Part shown: piece by piece, positions 12,801-25,400 of the stretch
How positions within the stretch are numbered: position 1 is the stretch's first letter
Layout of the letters: every line of letters starts with the position of its first letter
NCBI RefSeq assembly: GCF_000764305.2
Contig: NW_025933301.1
Span: 1-64,000 of the forward strand
Source of the DNA: Hyalella azteca
Lineage: Eukaryota; Arthropoda; Malacostraca; Amphipoda; Hyalellidae
Reading direction: 5' to 3'
DNA: 64,000 nucleotides
Position numbers and translations under genes: made by a program
The notes under the pieces: generated by a model
Databases searched by the model: none
The model's input: the letters and a program-made list of their open reading frames with translations, nothing else
Told to the model about the DNA's origin: nothing

Positions 12801-13783
12801 CCGTAACTTTTTAAAAATTGTCGGAGCACTGTGAACTTGTGCCAAACATTGAGGTTTCTAATATGGTACTTGCTCAGTAATTTCCAGGCTTGTATTGCTA
12901 CTACTGATGAGGGCTGCTAACTAGGAACCTAAATTATGCAAAATTCAAAACGCACATTAAAAAAACCCACTAGCAAAAAATTTCCCTGAGTGTGTTATGT
13001 CTTTAAGAAACAATACATACCTAGACAGTTTGATATTACTTCAACATTGCCAGTCATTTTGTGAAGAATTTTAATATATGAATCTATTTAAAGAGCCAAA
13101 TTATCAAGTGGTTTTATGTATACATGACAAAACCAATAAAAGTCTATTGACTTAGCTCCCCTCATTTCACACACTCAACTGTGGGCTTTTAGTAATATCT
13201 TTTTTTAAACCTGTTTTATGGAATTGCTCACAATGAGTGTTACAAAAATAATAATATCAAATATGAAATTATAGTCTCAAGAGGCATCAGGATTGGCAAT
13301 GAGTAAATAAACTGATTAAATCATTTGATTTTTTATATATATTCAAATATATTGAGTGGCAGTCTTTAATTTATTTTGAGGTATCAATATTCATGGTTTA
13401 GTATAAATGTTAATGACAAATTGGAATATAAACCTGTTGCCTTTAGTGTGTAATAGGTTCCAATGAATTGCATGATTTTGGTACAGAGGCATCAAGTGTT
13501 GCAATACAGTGTACATAGATAGCAGCTTAGCTAATTCTTATAAGGCTATAAGTAGTCTTTAACTATATGACTACTGGTATTTGTTATATATTAATTATAA
13601 TATACAATTCGAATGTGTTAGCTAACTTATATATTGAGAGGTTGAGATTGTATTTACCTTTTAGAAAGATTTTCCACCAATCTTTTAGAAAGATTTTTTG
13701 ATAGTGTTGTTCACTGTGCTATCAGCTACCTATCTGTTATGTGACTTCAATGTTTAGAAGATCCACATTCCTGAAGTGTTGTA

Positions 13784-14776
13784 CCATAAAATGGGGTAAC
13801 TTCGACCGGCGGGGTAACTTAGACCACTTTTCGTTTTTTTAACAAAAACCCGCACAACTCAAAAACTATTTGACATAGAAAAATTTTGTCAATGGGCATT
13901 AAAGGCCTAATACTGAGGCTACATAACACAATAGAAAGATTTAAAAAGTTTGCATATCCAATAGGTTAAAAAATTAAAAATGTGACCCACAAAAAAAGCT
14001 ATTATTTAAAGCCTGTCAGAGTACCCCCTCCAATTTTTTTATTTTTTGGTTAAATAACTCCAGGTTTTGATGCATTGTAGTAGAACTCTTCTAGTTACAT
14101 ATGCAAATGACAAATTTTAGGAAAGTGTCATAGTTTGCAAATGGGGGCCACCACCCCCAAATGGGGTAACTTAGACCACCTAATGTCAGCCCTGACGGGG
14201 TAACATAGATCGGCTTGGAAGTTAATGTAAAATTACCATATATAATATATTTTATGTTTGACAGCCTATTTATGTTTTTTCTTTATGTTTCAGACGTTTG
14301 ACAGCCTATTTATGTTTTTTCTTTATGTTTCAGACTCTAAAGAGTCTCATATATGGTAATTTTAACTTAATTTCCAAGTCAGTCAATATTACCCCATCAG
14401 GGCTGCTATTAGGTAGTCACATTTCCCTCATTATGCAGCAGCGCCCCCCTTTTGCAAACTATGACACTTTCCTCAAGTTTGTCATTTACAAATGTAACTA
14501 GAAGAGTTCTACTACAATGCACCAAAACCTGGAGTTATTTGGAGTTATTTTACCAAAAATATAATTGATTTTACCACCCGGTCTAAGTTACCCCAAGAGC
14601 TGGGGTAACAAAGACCATCACTTTTTCTGAAATTACATAAAGACTATGAGAGGCAGGAGCCAGCAATTTATGGCAAGTGAAGCTAGAGTATAGACCTGTA
14701 TTTTGCATGTTTCAATTTAAGTTTAATTTAGCTAGTAAAAAAATGGCATAGTGGTCTAAGTTACCCCATTTTACGG
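13784..14776. mobile_element. fold-back DNA transposon/MITE, family F2, TA target
   Basis: The left end CCATAAAATGGGGTAACTT matches the reverse complement of the right end (AAGTTACCCCATTTTACGG), and both are flanked by TA (13782-13783 and 14777-14778). Internal arms are also inverted. GTAGTAGAACTCTTCTAGTT near 14080 is mirrored near 14495, and the sequences around GTCATAGTTTGCAAA and TTTGCAAACTATGAC pair across a centre near 14290, giving a long imperfect stem. The end motif GGGGTAACTTAGACC recurs internally near 13810 and 14163. There is no transposase frame, so it is non-autonomous. The same family is inserted at 44221-44718. Confidence 0.8.
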
Positions 14777-14778
14777 TA

Positions 14779-16406
14779 TATTGAAGCCAGTAAAATGGTC
14801 GTTATTTAGCTATTTACCTTGCTCCATACAAACTTTACAAATCTAATGAATAGACTTGTCAATAACTGTTACTCAAAGTTGTAAAGACCACCTTGGTCAT
14901 TCTTGAATAATTGCAATGTAAAAAATAACATTTCAAAAAAGACAAAAAGCTGAAAAAATCAAATGAATAAAAATAAAATAAAAATCATGAAAAAAAAACA
15001 AATTAAAAGAGTCGGTGATTTTTTATTTTGTTGATATTAAAAAAAAACATAAAAAAATCACCAACCTTGAGGGGCACAGTGTATGTAAATTTCATTAGAA
15101 AATAATTGTTTTAGGACCAATGTGAGTATTTCTATTTCATATTGAGAAAAACTACATTATATTTGAATTAACACCAATGTTGAAGTTTATATTGAACTAA
15201 TATATAGTTCAGGTAGGGCTAACATAAAATAGTTACAAAAAAACTCTGTGAACTCAATTTCTTTTTCCTGATGTGACAACAATTGCTAAGAACTTAAACA
15301 AAATCACTAAATGGTTTTTGATATGAAGGAGAAATCTGGTGGTCACTTTTTTGATATCATGTCATTGTGATAGCAACTTCCTTATGTCTAGATCTCTCAA
15401 CTAAATGACTAGAGCAAGTCATGGGACCTAGTATCATTTATTAAACTTTATAATATGTGGGACTTTCTCGGCCTCAAATCAATGTAGGCTTTTTATAGAG
15501 GCTTGATACATAGGTATATGATGACTGTTTTTGTTCAAAAATGCTTAATAGACTTTTCCTTGGTAGCATCTATCCTATATTATTGTTTTTGAAGTTTAAA
15601 ACCATAAAATCAATTTGATGCATTTGTTAGTTTTATTTAAAGCCCACTTTTCACTCTATGGGCTTTTTCATAGTAAAAAAAAACAGCCAGCATTGGTATA
15701 TGTGGGTCGCCTTGTGCAACCCTGAATTGACATGTATGGTATATAAAACTGTGTCCTAATAAACTTCAACTTTGATGAAATTGCATATCAGCTTTTACTC
15801 TATAAGAATGATAATTAGGCTTGAAGTACGAGGCGTAGTTGGAAGCTTGTTTTCAGTCAAATCTTCGTCTCATATTGCCATGGCATGAATCTCTACATTA
15901 TTCCTGGAAATAAATATTCATATTTGAATGCTAAGCAGTTGTATCAGAAATGAAAATGAGCCTTAGACTTTGAAAAAAATTTTGAATCTTTGATATTTCC
16001 ACACAACTAGGGTAGATCAAAATGGTTCCTATCAGGTTAGAGGGGTAATAACTGAACATGTACACATATCCTTTCAAATAGAAATTCTTAGAACTGAACT
16101 CACTTTTATAACTAAGAAGTAGTTTTAGTTTCAGCTTGCAGATCAGTGTTGAATATATTTATCTATATTCACATGCTTTCAAGGTTCCAACATAAATTTA
16201 TTTAAGCAAGCTGATGAATATTTTTTTTTCAAAAAAGACTAAAGATTAAAATGAATACATGAGAATATATTTTATTCCTAAAATTCCACTGGTAAAAAGA
16301 TCACGTAGCAAACAAGTTTATACATTTAAATGGCCAAATTTTAATGTCATTAGTTTGGATGATTCTAACTTTTGGTTTTTCACACACAATTGTTTTTCCT
16401 TTGCAG
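14779..16406. other. AT-rich 5' flank of the REC8-like gene
   Basis: I see no coding exon. Promoter and any untranslated first exon of the downstream gene should lie in or before this interval, but I cannot point to them. A TTTTCCTTTGCAG acceptor-like string ends at 16406, 28 bases before the start codon, so an upstream non-coding exon is plausible. Confidence 0.4.
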
Positions 16407-16434
16407 AAACAGGCATTTATCTTGATACCTCAGA

Positions 16435-19400
16435 ATGTTTTACAGTTATGACATTCTGCACCCTCGTTCAGGCAAGCTGTCCATTTTGTGGCTAGTTGCC
16501 ACTGGCAGCTTCAAGTATGACAAGAGACAGGATAAAGACTTCAATAAAGTCATCAATGTAAATGTACCCAGATCTTGGTAAGAATATGAATGTATCCCTT
16601 CTAATGAACTATAAGTATGTCATCTTGGAATGATAGCACTTGCCAATAACATTTGTGATCTCAATAATTAGGTACCGGGTACCTATGTCTATATTGTTGT
16701 CTTAATGTCAATAATTACGTACCTATGTTTAATTATATTGTTATTGAGTTCATTGTAATTCATTGTCCAGCTCACAAATTCTGAAGCATGTGCAAATCAA
16801 GAGAACTGGTGATGATGAGAAGCCCAGACATCTTTCCTTGTACCTCTCGTCTATGCTGATGTATGGGGTTGTGAAGATCCATGAGAGACAGGTTCTACTT
16901 CTTTACCGTAAGTTTATAATTTAGTGGTCATTAATTGAACCACAACTGTTGTGTTCAAGAATGTTCCAGCATTACGGTATGGCAAGCAGTTACTTGCTTT
17001 TTCACCCTCATTTGTTCTGAAGCTCCTCAAATAATTCCCTAGTATAATGATAATACTTCACAAATTTACTCATTTTATGTAATATGCTCTACAGTGAGGC
17101 AATCAAAACGAGTCTCATGTTAACCAATGCTCTTAGTCCCACTCCCACATCTTCTTGTTTTGTATGAAACTTTTAATCAAAGTTATGATGGCAAGTGCAT
17201 AATTTTTGTGCAAGAGTGATGATGTTGCATAATTCAGTGATTCTCTTTCAGATGAAGCAGTCGAGTCCAAGATCCGGCTCTGCCAGAACAGGATTCTCAT
17301 TGACCTTCCTGAACACCACATAGCTGCTGTGCTTCAAAGTGTTGAGCCCTGTGGCCCTCTGCTATTGGCCCCGTGTGATGTGCTCCCTGGAGCAATTGAA
17401 CTTGATCCTGGGAATATTTCTCCAAGGAGTAAGATATTATCTCATGCTATTTGTTTCAATGTGTATTTCATTTAGGTATCTATTCATATTTCTAATACTA
17501 AGTACTCATTGCATTGTCTTTATTTGGATAAATGTTTGCTTAGCTGACAACATTGCATCTAATGATAATCATCTATGTTGTGCAAACACCAAAACAGTTG
17601 ATAGTTCTTCTTATGCATGGATCTTATCTCTACCTTTGAAGGCCAAAAAATAATTATCTATTTAATTTTTAAATGATTGAAATTATACCACAATTTTTGG
17701 TACAGTATATATACGTTTGGCTAATTAACCTTGTGAATTAGGACCATTAAATTTTCTTTAAATCATCATTCTACTTTAGCTAATAAGTTAGACATGACTT
17801 TGTGGTTTGGACCTCTAATTTTTATGTAAATTTTTGGACACTGTTTGTACCTCTGAACCGATGTTCTTATTATGATTAAAAATTGTTTTTCCTTGTCTGA
17901 TCAAGCAGTGTTAACAATTTGAAATGAACAATTAAGATTGCGAGATGGCTTTGCTATTTCAGAGATGGCTCCGGGAAAGGGACCGCTGGAGTATGATAGT
18001 CTCAGGCAGCTTACTTCGGAAAAGTGTGTATAAATTTGCTGTTATTCTTATGTATGGTGGAAAATTTTTGCCATTTACCATTTTTGTTCCTTTCGGTGAT
18101 TGGCTCATTGCTGAGTTTGGCTTGGAAAAGTGCTCGTTTCTCGCGTAATTAGTATAAATAATTGCTACCGGTAATCATGGTCTGGTAATTTCCTTCCATC
18201 TCTTAAAAGTTACTTGGTATTGTTTCTCAATTGTTGGTTAAATTATTAAGCATTAAATTATTTTCAGCTGACTATGTTGTGGTGATTTTCAAGTCAGTTG
18301 TGACCTTAAATTTTTTGTTTTGCCCAATGCTCAATGCACTATGAACTAACATAAAAAATTACATCATTACCTTTTAACATTGTTAAATTGCTAAACGAAT
18401 TGATGTTCTATATTATATCACAGATCTTCGGGGATGCAAACGCTGCAAATGCTAGAGGAGGACTGGGAGCACCCAGCCCACGTCTCCGGCCCTCACTCTG
18501 TGGCTCACTTGGACGACATCACCATAAGAGAGGTCAGAGGCCGCCATTGCTGCTAACCATACGTAGTCTTGCTAAATTAGGATGTGATCTCTAATTTCTG
18601 TGTGTAATTTTCACGATCCAGCAATTTTTGGCGAATATTTGAGACATGATTATTTAAAGAATTCAGTGTTTTCAAGGTTTTCTTTGATCGTTACCTCATC
18701 TCAAACCCAGCTTTTATTTTGAAAGAGACACTCGTATGGATAGTCTTTTTCTATATCCATATTATAATTTAGTGCAGCTTCATTCTCATATAGTATATCA
18801 GTATATGACAGCCAGTAATGCGAATCTCGAAATCCTGACTATTGTAAACATTAGCTGAGCATTTCTTCAAGCTTTTACCTCCTGAAAGTTGAATGCAATA
18901 CATGCACCCTCACATGTTTTGGCTTCTTATATTGTCCTTTCTTCATTTACTTTAATGTGTCCTATCGTATGACTGACAGCTAAGTTTGGACTGTACATCA
19001 ATTGAATTAATTTTCACATCTAGTTTTTTTTCGCGTCTCCAATTGTTTCTTCCGTCGTTCTGATGTATAAGAATGAGCGACAAACAACGTCGCCTTTGCT
19101 TGACAGTTTTTGCGTAGTGAATACTGCAAACTTCGGCAACAAGACTAATTTTTCTTTTCTGAACGTACATAAATTTTCACTAGAATTCCAACTTTGGAGC
19201 TACACATGGTATTCGATTTCAAGGACGACTCTAATGTGTGCTTATATCGTGCTTACATTGTAGGGATGGAGTGTTGTTGGCTTAGGCAACGACATCTCAT
19301 AGATATATTTTTATGCTTATGTACAGCATAAGATTTTATTTACTGCTTCATCTATTTCCACTTCAGAGCTTGCAGAGTTTTGTTGTTGTTCAACCATATT

Positions 19401-22400
19401 CTGGTTGCAATATTGAAGCTCGTCTTCTGAAATTACATGCGATGTATTAAATCGAAGTTTATTATTCTGTATGGATTTGATATCTATTGACTTTCATAAT
19501 TGCAGGTGGACTTGCGCCAAGTTCCTGTAAGCTTGCCTGCAGAGATAGATTTCGGGCCGCCGTTCTCTGAGCTGCCTGAAGATTGGATGAGGACAGGGAT
19601 TCGTTCTGCCGTCCCTGAAATAACCCTGACAGCCCCTGATGTGCCTGCCCCTGATGCGCCTGCTCCTGATGCGCCTGCCCCTGATGCGCCTGCCCCTGAT
19701 GCGCCTGCCCCTGATGCGCCTGCCCCTGATGCGCCTGCCCCCTGATGCGCCTGCCCCTGATGCGCCTGCCCCTGATGCGCCTGCCCCTGATGCGCCTGCT
19801 GTCCCTGAAATAACCCTGACAGCCCCTGATGCGCCTGCCCCTGCCGCTGCTGTCCATCTTACTGATGCCGTGCCCAGCGAAATGGTCACTCCACTTCCTC
19901 CTCGCCAGGTGCCTCTTCTGTTTTAACAAAGCATTGGCGCTTAGTCGGAAAACGTTCTTAGTTTACAATAGCGTTCAACTTTAAGCAAGCAGAGTTATTA
20001 GGTAATGGCATATTCCGAAATGAATTGGTGATTAAAACAAGTACCTATTTAGTATTGGTTGCACATGAAGTCGGGTAACCAGTGGTTGAAGTTCAGAGTA
20101 CCAGGATTGAAGCAGAGAGGCGCGGGTTCTATCCCAGCTCTGTGCGCCAGCTTCTTGTCAGAATCGGCTAGGAGGCCGGGCGGTTAAGCACAGCAAAAAT
20201 TGAGTAGTGAGTTGTGTGTTTGAGACCACATCAAGCTGTGAATGTTCTGCGATGTTAAGAATCGGCAACAGTCCTACGGCCTAATAAACGCTGAAACCGC
20301 TATTATTTATTATTGTTGTTTTCTTGTTTAGGACTCATGAGGCACTTCATTTTCCTTTAAATTCAAACAGGTTCGTTCCAATATCTCAGTGAATTGTATC
20401 CAATAATTTAGTTTGTTCCATTTTACTTTCACTTGTTATATCTCTACTGCTAACCGATACAGCATGCGAGTCACCCAGTGATCTTTGAATTGTATCTAAT
20501 GCACTCAAAATTCTCTTCTGACCTTAGCATTAAACTATAATATTCAACGCTTATTTCCTTGTATGCAGAATGTGTTCAGACAACTGTGCCCTAATAATAG
20601 CACGTTTTGTGAGAGTTTACTTCTGAATGATGCACAACCTTCATCAGGTGTACATTGTTCGTCTAAATAGGTGTCCCATATTTTAGTTATTTAAATCCTC
20701 GGAACAGGTAATTTGGTAAGTAGTAGCTTTCACATATTTTTTAGACGCTAATTGTTCGACTTTCAAAATTACATTGGAGCACGCTTGTATAAACGACAGC
20801 ATCGTTCAATATGCTGCAAATCAATTAATTTTAACGCATCGAATAGTTTCATTTCTGTTTCTTACGGGTTCAGTTTGATGCTTCTGATTTTTTCCAGGGA
20901 AGGATGGCAGCCCGAAGAAGACTCGACGAGAAGCTGCAGCAAGAAGTAGCTACAAGTGTTGGTCAGTCGTAATTGTGTTTTTCCTTTGACTTACTATAAT
21001 AACTTTCATTCTTAACTAGACGATTTTTTTTTGTGGGGGGGGGGGGTTGTGTGAACGACGTGCAATGCCTTCTGCGGGACGGTTGCGGGCGCAGGCTTCT
21101 TGTATGTGGGAATTTGTACCTTATCTGGAAGTAAATGTTGTGTGGGGATCCCTCATTTTTATTAATAAAAAATCTTATTAGAAAACACCTTGAAAATCTT
21201 AGAAAACCTGCCTGCTGACTCACAACTAAAATATATTTTCCAATTATTAAACATTTTGTAATCATCCTACTATATATGTATTGATAATGAAATTTAACCT
21301 TACCGTATTATTATTCAGGATTTTTTTGCATGAATAACTTCAAAACGATTTTGTTTTTTATTAGGAGTTAACAAACATTACATTATTCTAATCATAACAG
21401 AAGTCGTGCAGTAAATTTCATGGTTCGTGGTGCTTTACGTTCTAACTATTGGGACTGACCATCACGATAATGATTTTACAATTTACGATCATTAAAAATT
21501 TTTCAGTTCTATATATTTCCATTGCCGAAACTGAATTCTGTGCTATGAAAGAGTTTGAATCTAGAGGGCGGAGTCAAGAGTTTCAATAAATTTCATTATG
21601 ACTTCACCGTTTTACTGAATTTGACTGAAATTTTGAATTCCTATCGAGAAGTGACGTCGCTGTTGATGCTCGATAAAGCACATCGTGTGCTATTCACTAT
21701 TTGTTGCTCTCGCTCCCGACCTTCTCCATATTTTTAAGGCATTTAATTAATTCACATTGTATGTTCTACACCCACAGTGCGCATTCGTCAGCTTCGAACA
21801 TTCGTTGGTGGTTCGGAATAATTATATGAAAGAACGGAGTATTTATTGATGACCCTAATGAACAATGATGGGTAAATTTTAGCTGTTCGATGTCGAAGTA
21901 TATCACTTATCCTTCCTGTTCCTAATATAATAGTTATCGATCATGCCGTGGAAGAAAACGCTTTTCGTTGGGTCATTTTGAAAGTGTTTTTGTTTGTATT
22001 GGTTCTCGCAACAATTGTAAGACAGCTAGCATAACGGGCAGAGGTGATGTATCTTGCTAGCTCTCATAGTTGTGTGTGGTATTTTCTGTGGGTATTGCAG
22101 AAGACGTTCCCGCCGTAACAGAAGCTGCCTCAGCCACTGCTCCTGTTATATCTCCGCCGTGAGTATTCACGTCACAGCCATAGCGTATTGTTTCCTGTAG
22201 CACTCATTAACCCCTTCTCAAACTTTTATTTTCACTGTAATATTACTTGAAATTTAAACATCGTAATTTTCGTTGATAATTGTAATTTTTATATTTTAAC
22301 GTTCACGTCAAGACAAGTGTGGTGGCGATTATTAAATTAACACCCATTCGTGTCTCGCCAATGCCAATTCAAAATTATTTTGAATTATTTGTCTCGCCAA

Positions 22401-25400
22401 TGCCAATTCAAGTTTAATTCGTTTGTTAAGTTGTATAACTTTGGTGGGCGTTGATTGATTTTGAATGGTTCTCCCGAAGACAAACATAATGATATAATTT
22501 CGTGAAAATACCAGCACCTGACAAGATTCATGTTTGTTATAATAAAAGATCCTGAATAAAGAAAAATCCTATGAACTGAGTGCCCTTTGAACTCTCATAG
22601 TCCGATTCTTTCCTTCGACTTGTATTTACTCCGAATAGCTATCGATTCTATTTGCTTGAAAAAAAAGCACAAAGATAAAATGAACTTGCTCATAAAGGAA
22701 ATGGTAGTGAGAGCTTTCATTTAAGTAATCACCAGCTTTGAGAGGTTTGCGATCTACTTAAATCTTTCGGGTGCCCTTCCATCCAATTCGGTGCAACAGT
22801 TCACATCACTTGTTATATTAAAAGATCCTAAATCATATCAGGATCATATCATATTCAATTTTATCAGTATTCAGACTAGTGCGTAAACTGCAACTAACAG
22901 CGCGTTCGACGAGCAGGCTGTTCTCTGCCATCGAGTCAACGCCTGCTGGCGCGGCCGACGCTGTACCGCGCGCTCCGATCAAGCCCAAGCGCCGCACCAG
23001 CCCGCTTCTGGACGTCACAGAGGCGCTGCCAGCAGCTCCTGTCATTCCTAAGCGACGTACTCTTATCATGAGCGGCTCCGAGGTTTGTTCAACTTGTACC
23101 TACGACTTTCATTAAAATGTTCATGTTAAGGTTTATTCATTTTTACTAAGTAGTGACGGAAACTAGATAAAATGCTATGAGGTTTTTGGTTTCGTGCTTC
23201 AGTTTCAGAGGCCAATACGATTACACAAATCTCAAAGCAAGTGTATTGAACTAACGTGTTGTATAAGTATCTTACGTAGTGCATGTAATCGATCTAGAGC
23301 AAATCATGGCAAATGACCAAGGTTCGATATTACGTCGTCCTCTTTTTGCCCAGGTTTGAATACTCCTTGATGTTGTCGATAGTTCATGTGAATTATCGAC
23401 ATTCTTGTGTCGGTTATTATGGCGTAGACATAGTAAGCCCTTGTGTAAGTCTAAATTTGACAAAATTCTTGTACGAATATCGTGATTCAGTTGGCTCTCG
23501 CGCCCATCGACGCTGTTAAGAAGCCAGCTGCTGCTCGGCGCATTGGCCGTAGACGAGGCATCATCATCGACAAGTTTATCTACATTCCCAGGGAGAAGTT
23601 TCGTTTCCAGCTCCAGGAGGGCCATGAGACGCTCAGAGCTCAGGTAAGGCCACCTTGTGTTAAGAAACAGAGAGTTTAGAATTAAAGCCAACCTATAGGT
23701 ATGGACACCCCTGACGAGATTGGAGTCTGATAGTGATCAATATTGTCTTGAAGTTGCTTTCCATTCCAAGCGATGTGAGTTTTTGCGATTACTCAACCCA
23801 TATGCACGCAAGTCACCATAAATGGCAACTTGAAATTGCATGACAAGAGGCTCCCACGGTCCCTGGTTTGTGCTTGAATCTGCGTTATCGCGTTTCTACC
23901 AATCTTCTTTCTATCCATTCATACATAACATTTCCCACTAACCGCGCTCAGGAATTGAAATATTAACCATTTTATAAGAGTTGTGGCCCACACGCCAGAA
24001 ATAACGTTTTTTTCTGACCAGTGAAGTCTCTGCTCTGGTAGTTAGTACAAGAACGGAACGGACACAAGACGGAGTATGCAACTAATTTATTGATGCATTA
24101 ACAAGCGACACTAGACAAAACTAACAACTAGCAATCGCAGACTCTTTATTCTTCGCATTTCGAATTTGCCGTGTTTCCGTGAAGAGTTAATCACTAGTCT
24201 TCCGAGATAATTCAAGCTTCATTTTATGATGTACCTAGTAAAAAATCGTACGGATTTCTGATCTGTTTGGTGCAGAATTGTTTTTCTTTACTGTTTTGTA
24301 TTTGCTGCATTAGATTCTGCATAGCTGTTCCTATATTAAGTGTCTGAAGTGGTCGCACAAATAACTGAATCAGCTATGTCAAAATAAATTTTGGCACTGA
24401 TATCGGTCTGGTTTTTACAGAACTCACGGGATACTATTGTTGACTAAATTTTGGTACTGATATCGGTCTGGTTCAGTGCCCCGAAATTCGAACCTATTTC
24501 GCGGGATACCCCCGCGAAATTGAACTAAAATGTTTGTCTTACCAGTGGCCGTCGCGTCGAATAAAATGAATTTAAATTTAAATCGATATATATAGATAAA
24601 ATGAATTTAAATTTAAATCGACATATATAGATAAAATGAATTTAAATTTAAATCGACATATATCGATAAAATTAATTTAAATTTAAATCGATATGTATAG
24701 ATGACGAAACATTCATAACAAGAATGACCTTGTGATGAGTTTAGGACTTCGTAGTCCGTAGTCAAGGTGGTAACGGTAAACATTGCCACTTGCTTACCAT
24801 TCTACATTGCTTAATCGATGTTATCAAAAAAGGCGGAACTTGATTGTCATTTGTCGTTAACTATTTATACAGTAGAAGTTAACCGTAGAACTAAATAAAA
24901 AAATGAAGTGCTTGAAAATATTGTATTTGATCCGGTGTACTCCCAATGATATTCTTGTTGTTAGGGAAACTACAATACGATCTTTTCTCGCTGTTTTCTC
25001 ACTCGTTCGTCTCTCTTGGACTTGGTCGTCCAAATAAGTTGTTGGCATTTTCATATTTCTGGGGAATTGCTTATTTCTATGATAAACCCTGCTTCAATTA
25101 ATAACATGACCTACTCTACACGTGAAAGTCTGTTATACGATAGGAATTCTAAGGTTTATTAGATGTTTGTATGAATTCGTTGCAAGTGTGTTCTGTAAGA
25201 GTGTTAACGTTTCAGGAAGAATTTGTGCGGAACTCATCACGCGACACTACAAAGCAACTGCAGATTTGGATCATTTCGACACTCCCATGCTTCCGCAACG
25301 TTCTCGCAAGGTATGCATTATTTCAATATTTGACTACCAGCATTGCAACCTAATTATTTTCAGTATAATGTTTTCATATATTTTGCATAGTCGTATTTTT

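Larger units (their letters stand above)
10057..13781. other. non-coding AT-rich sequence
   Basis: No gene supported. It contains an inverted repeat at 11480-11562 and a 20-bp tandem triplet at 12741-12800, listed separately. Confidence 0.5.

Noticed and set aside
19462..19929. Minus-strand open frames with Arg-Ile-Arg-Gly repeats
   Set aside because: They are antisense shadows of the PAPDA minisatellite in the REC8-like exon 6.
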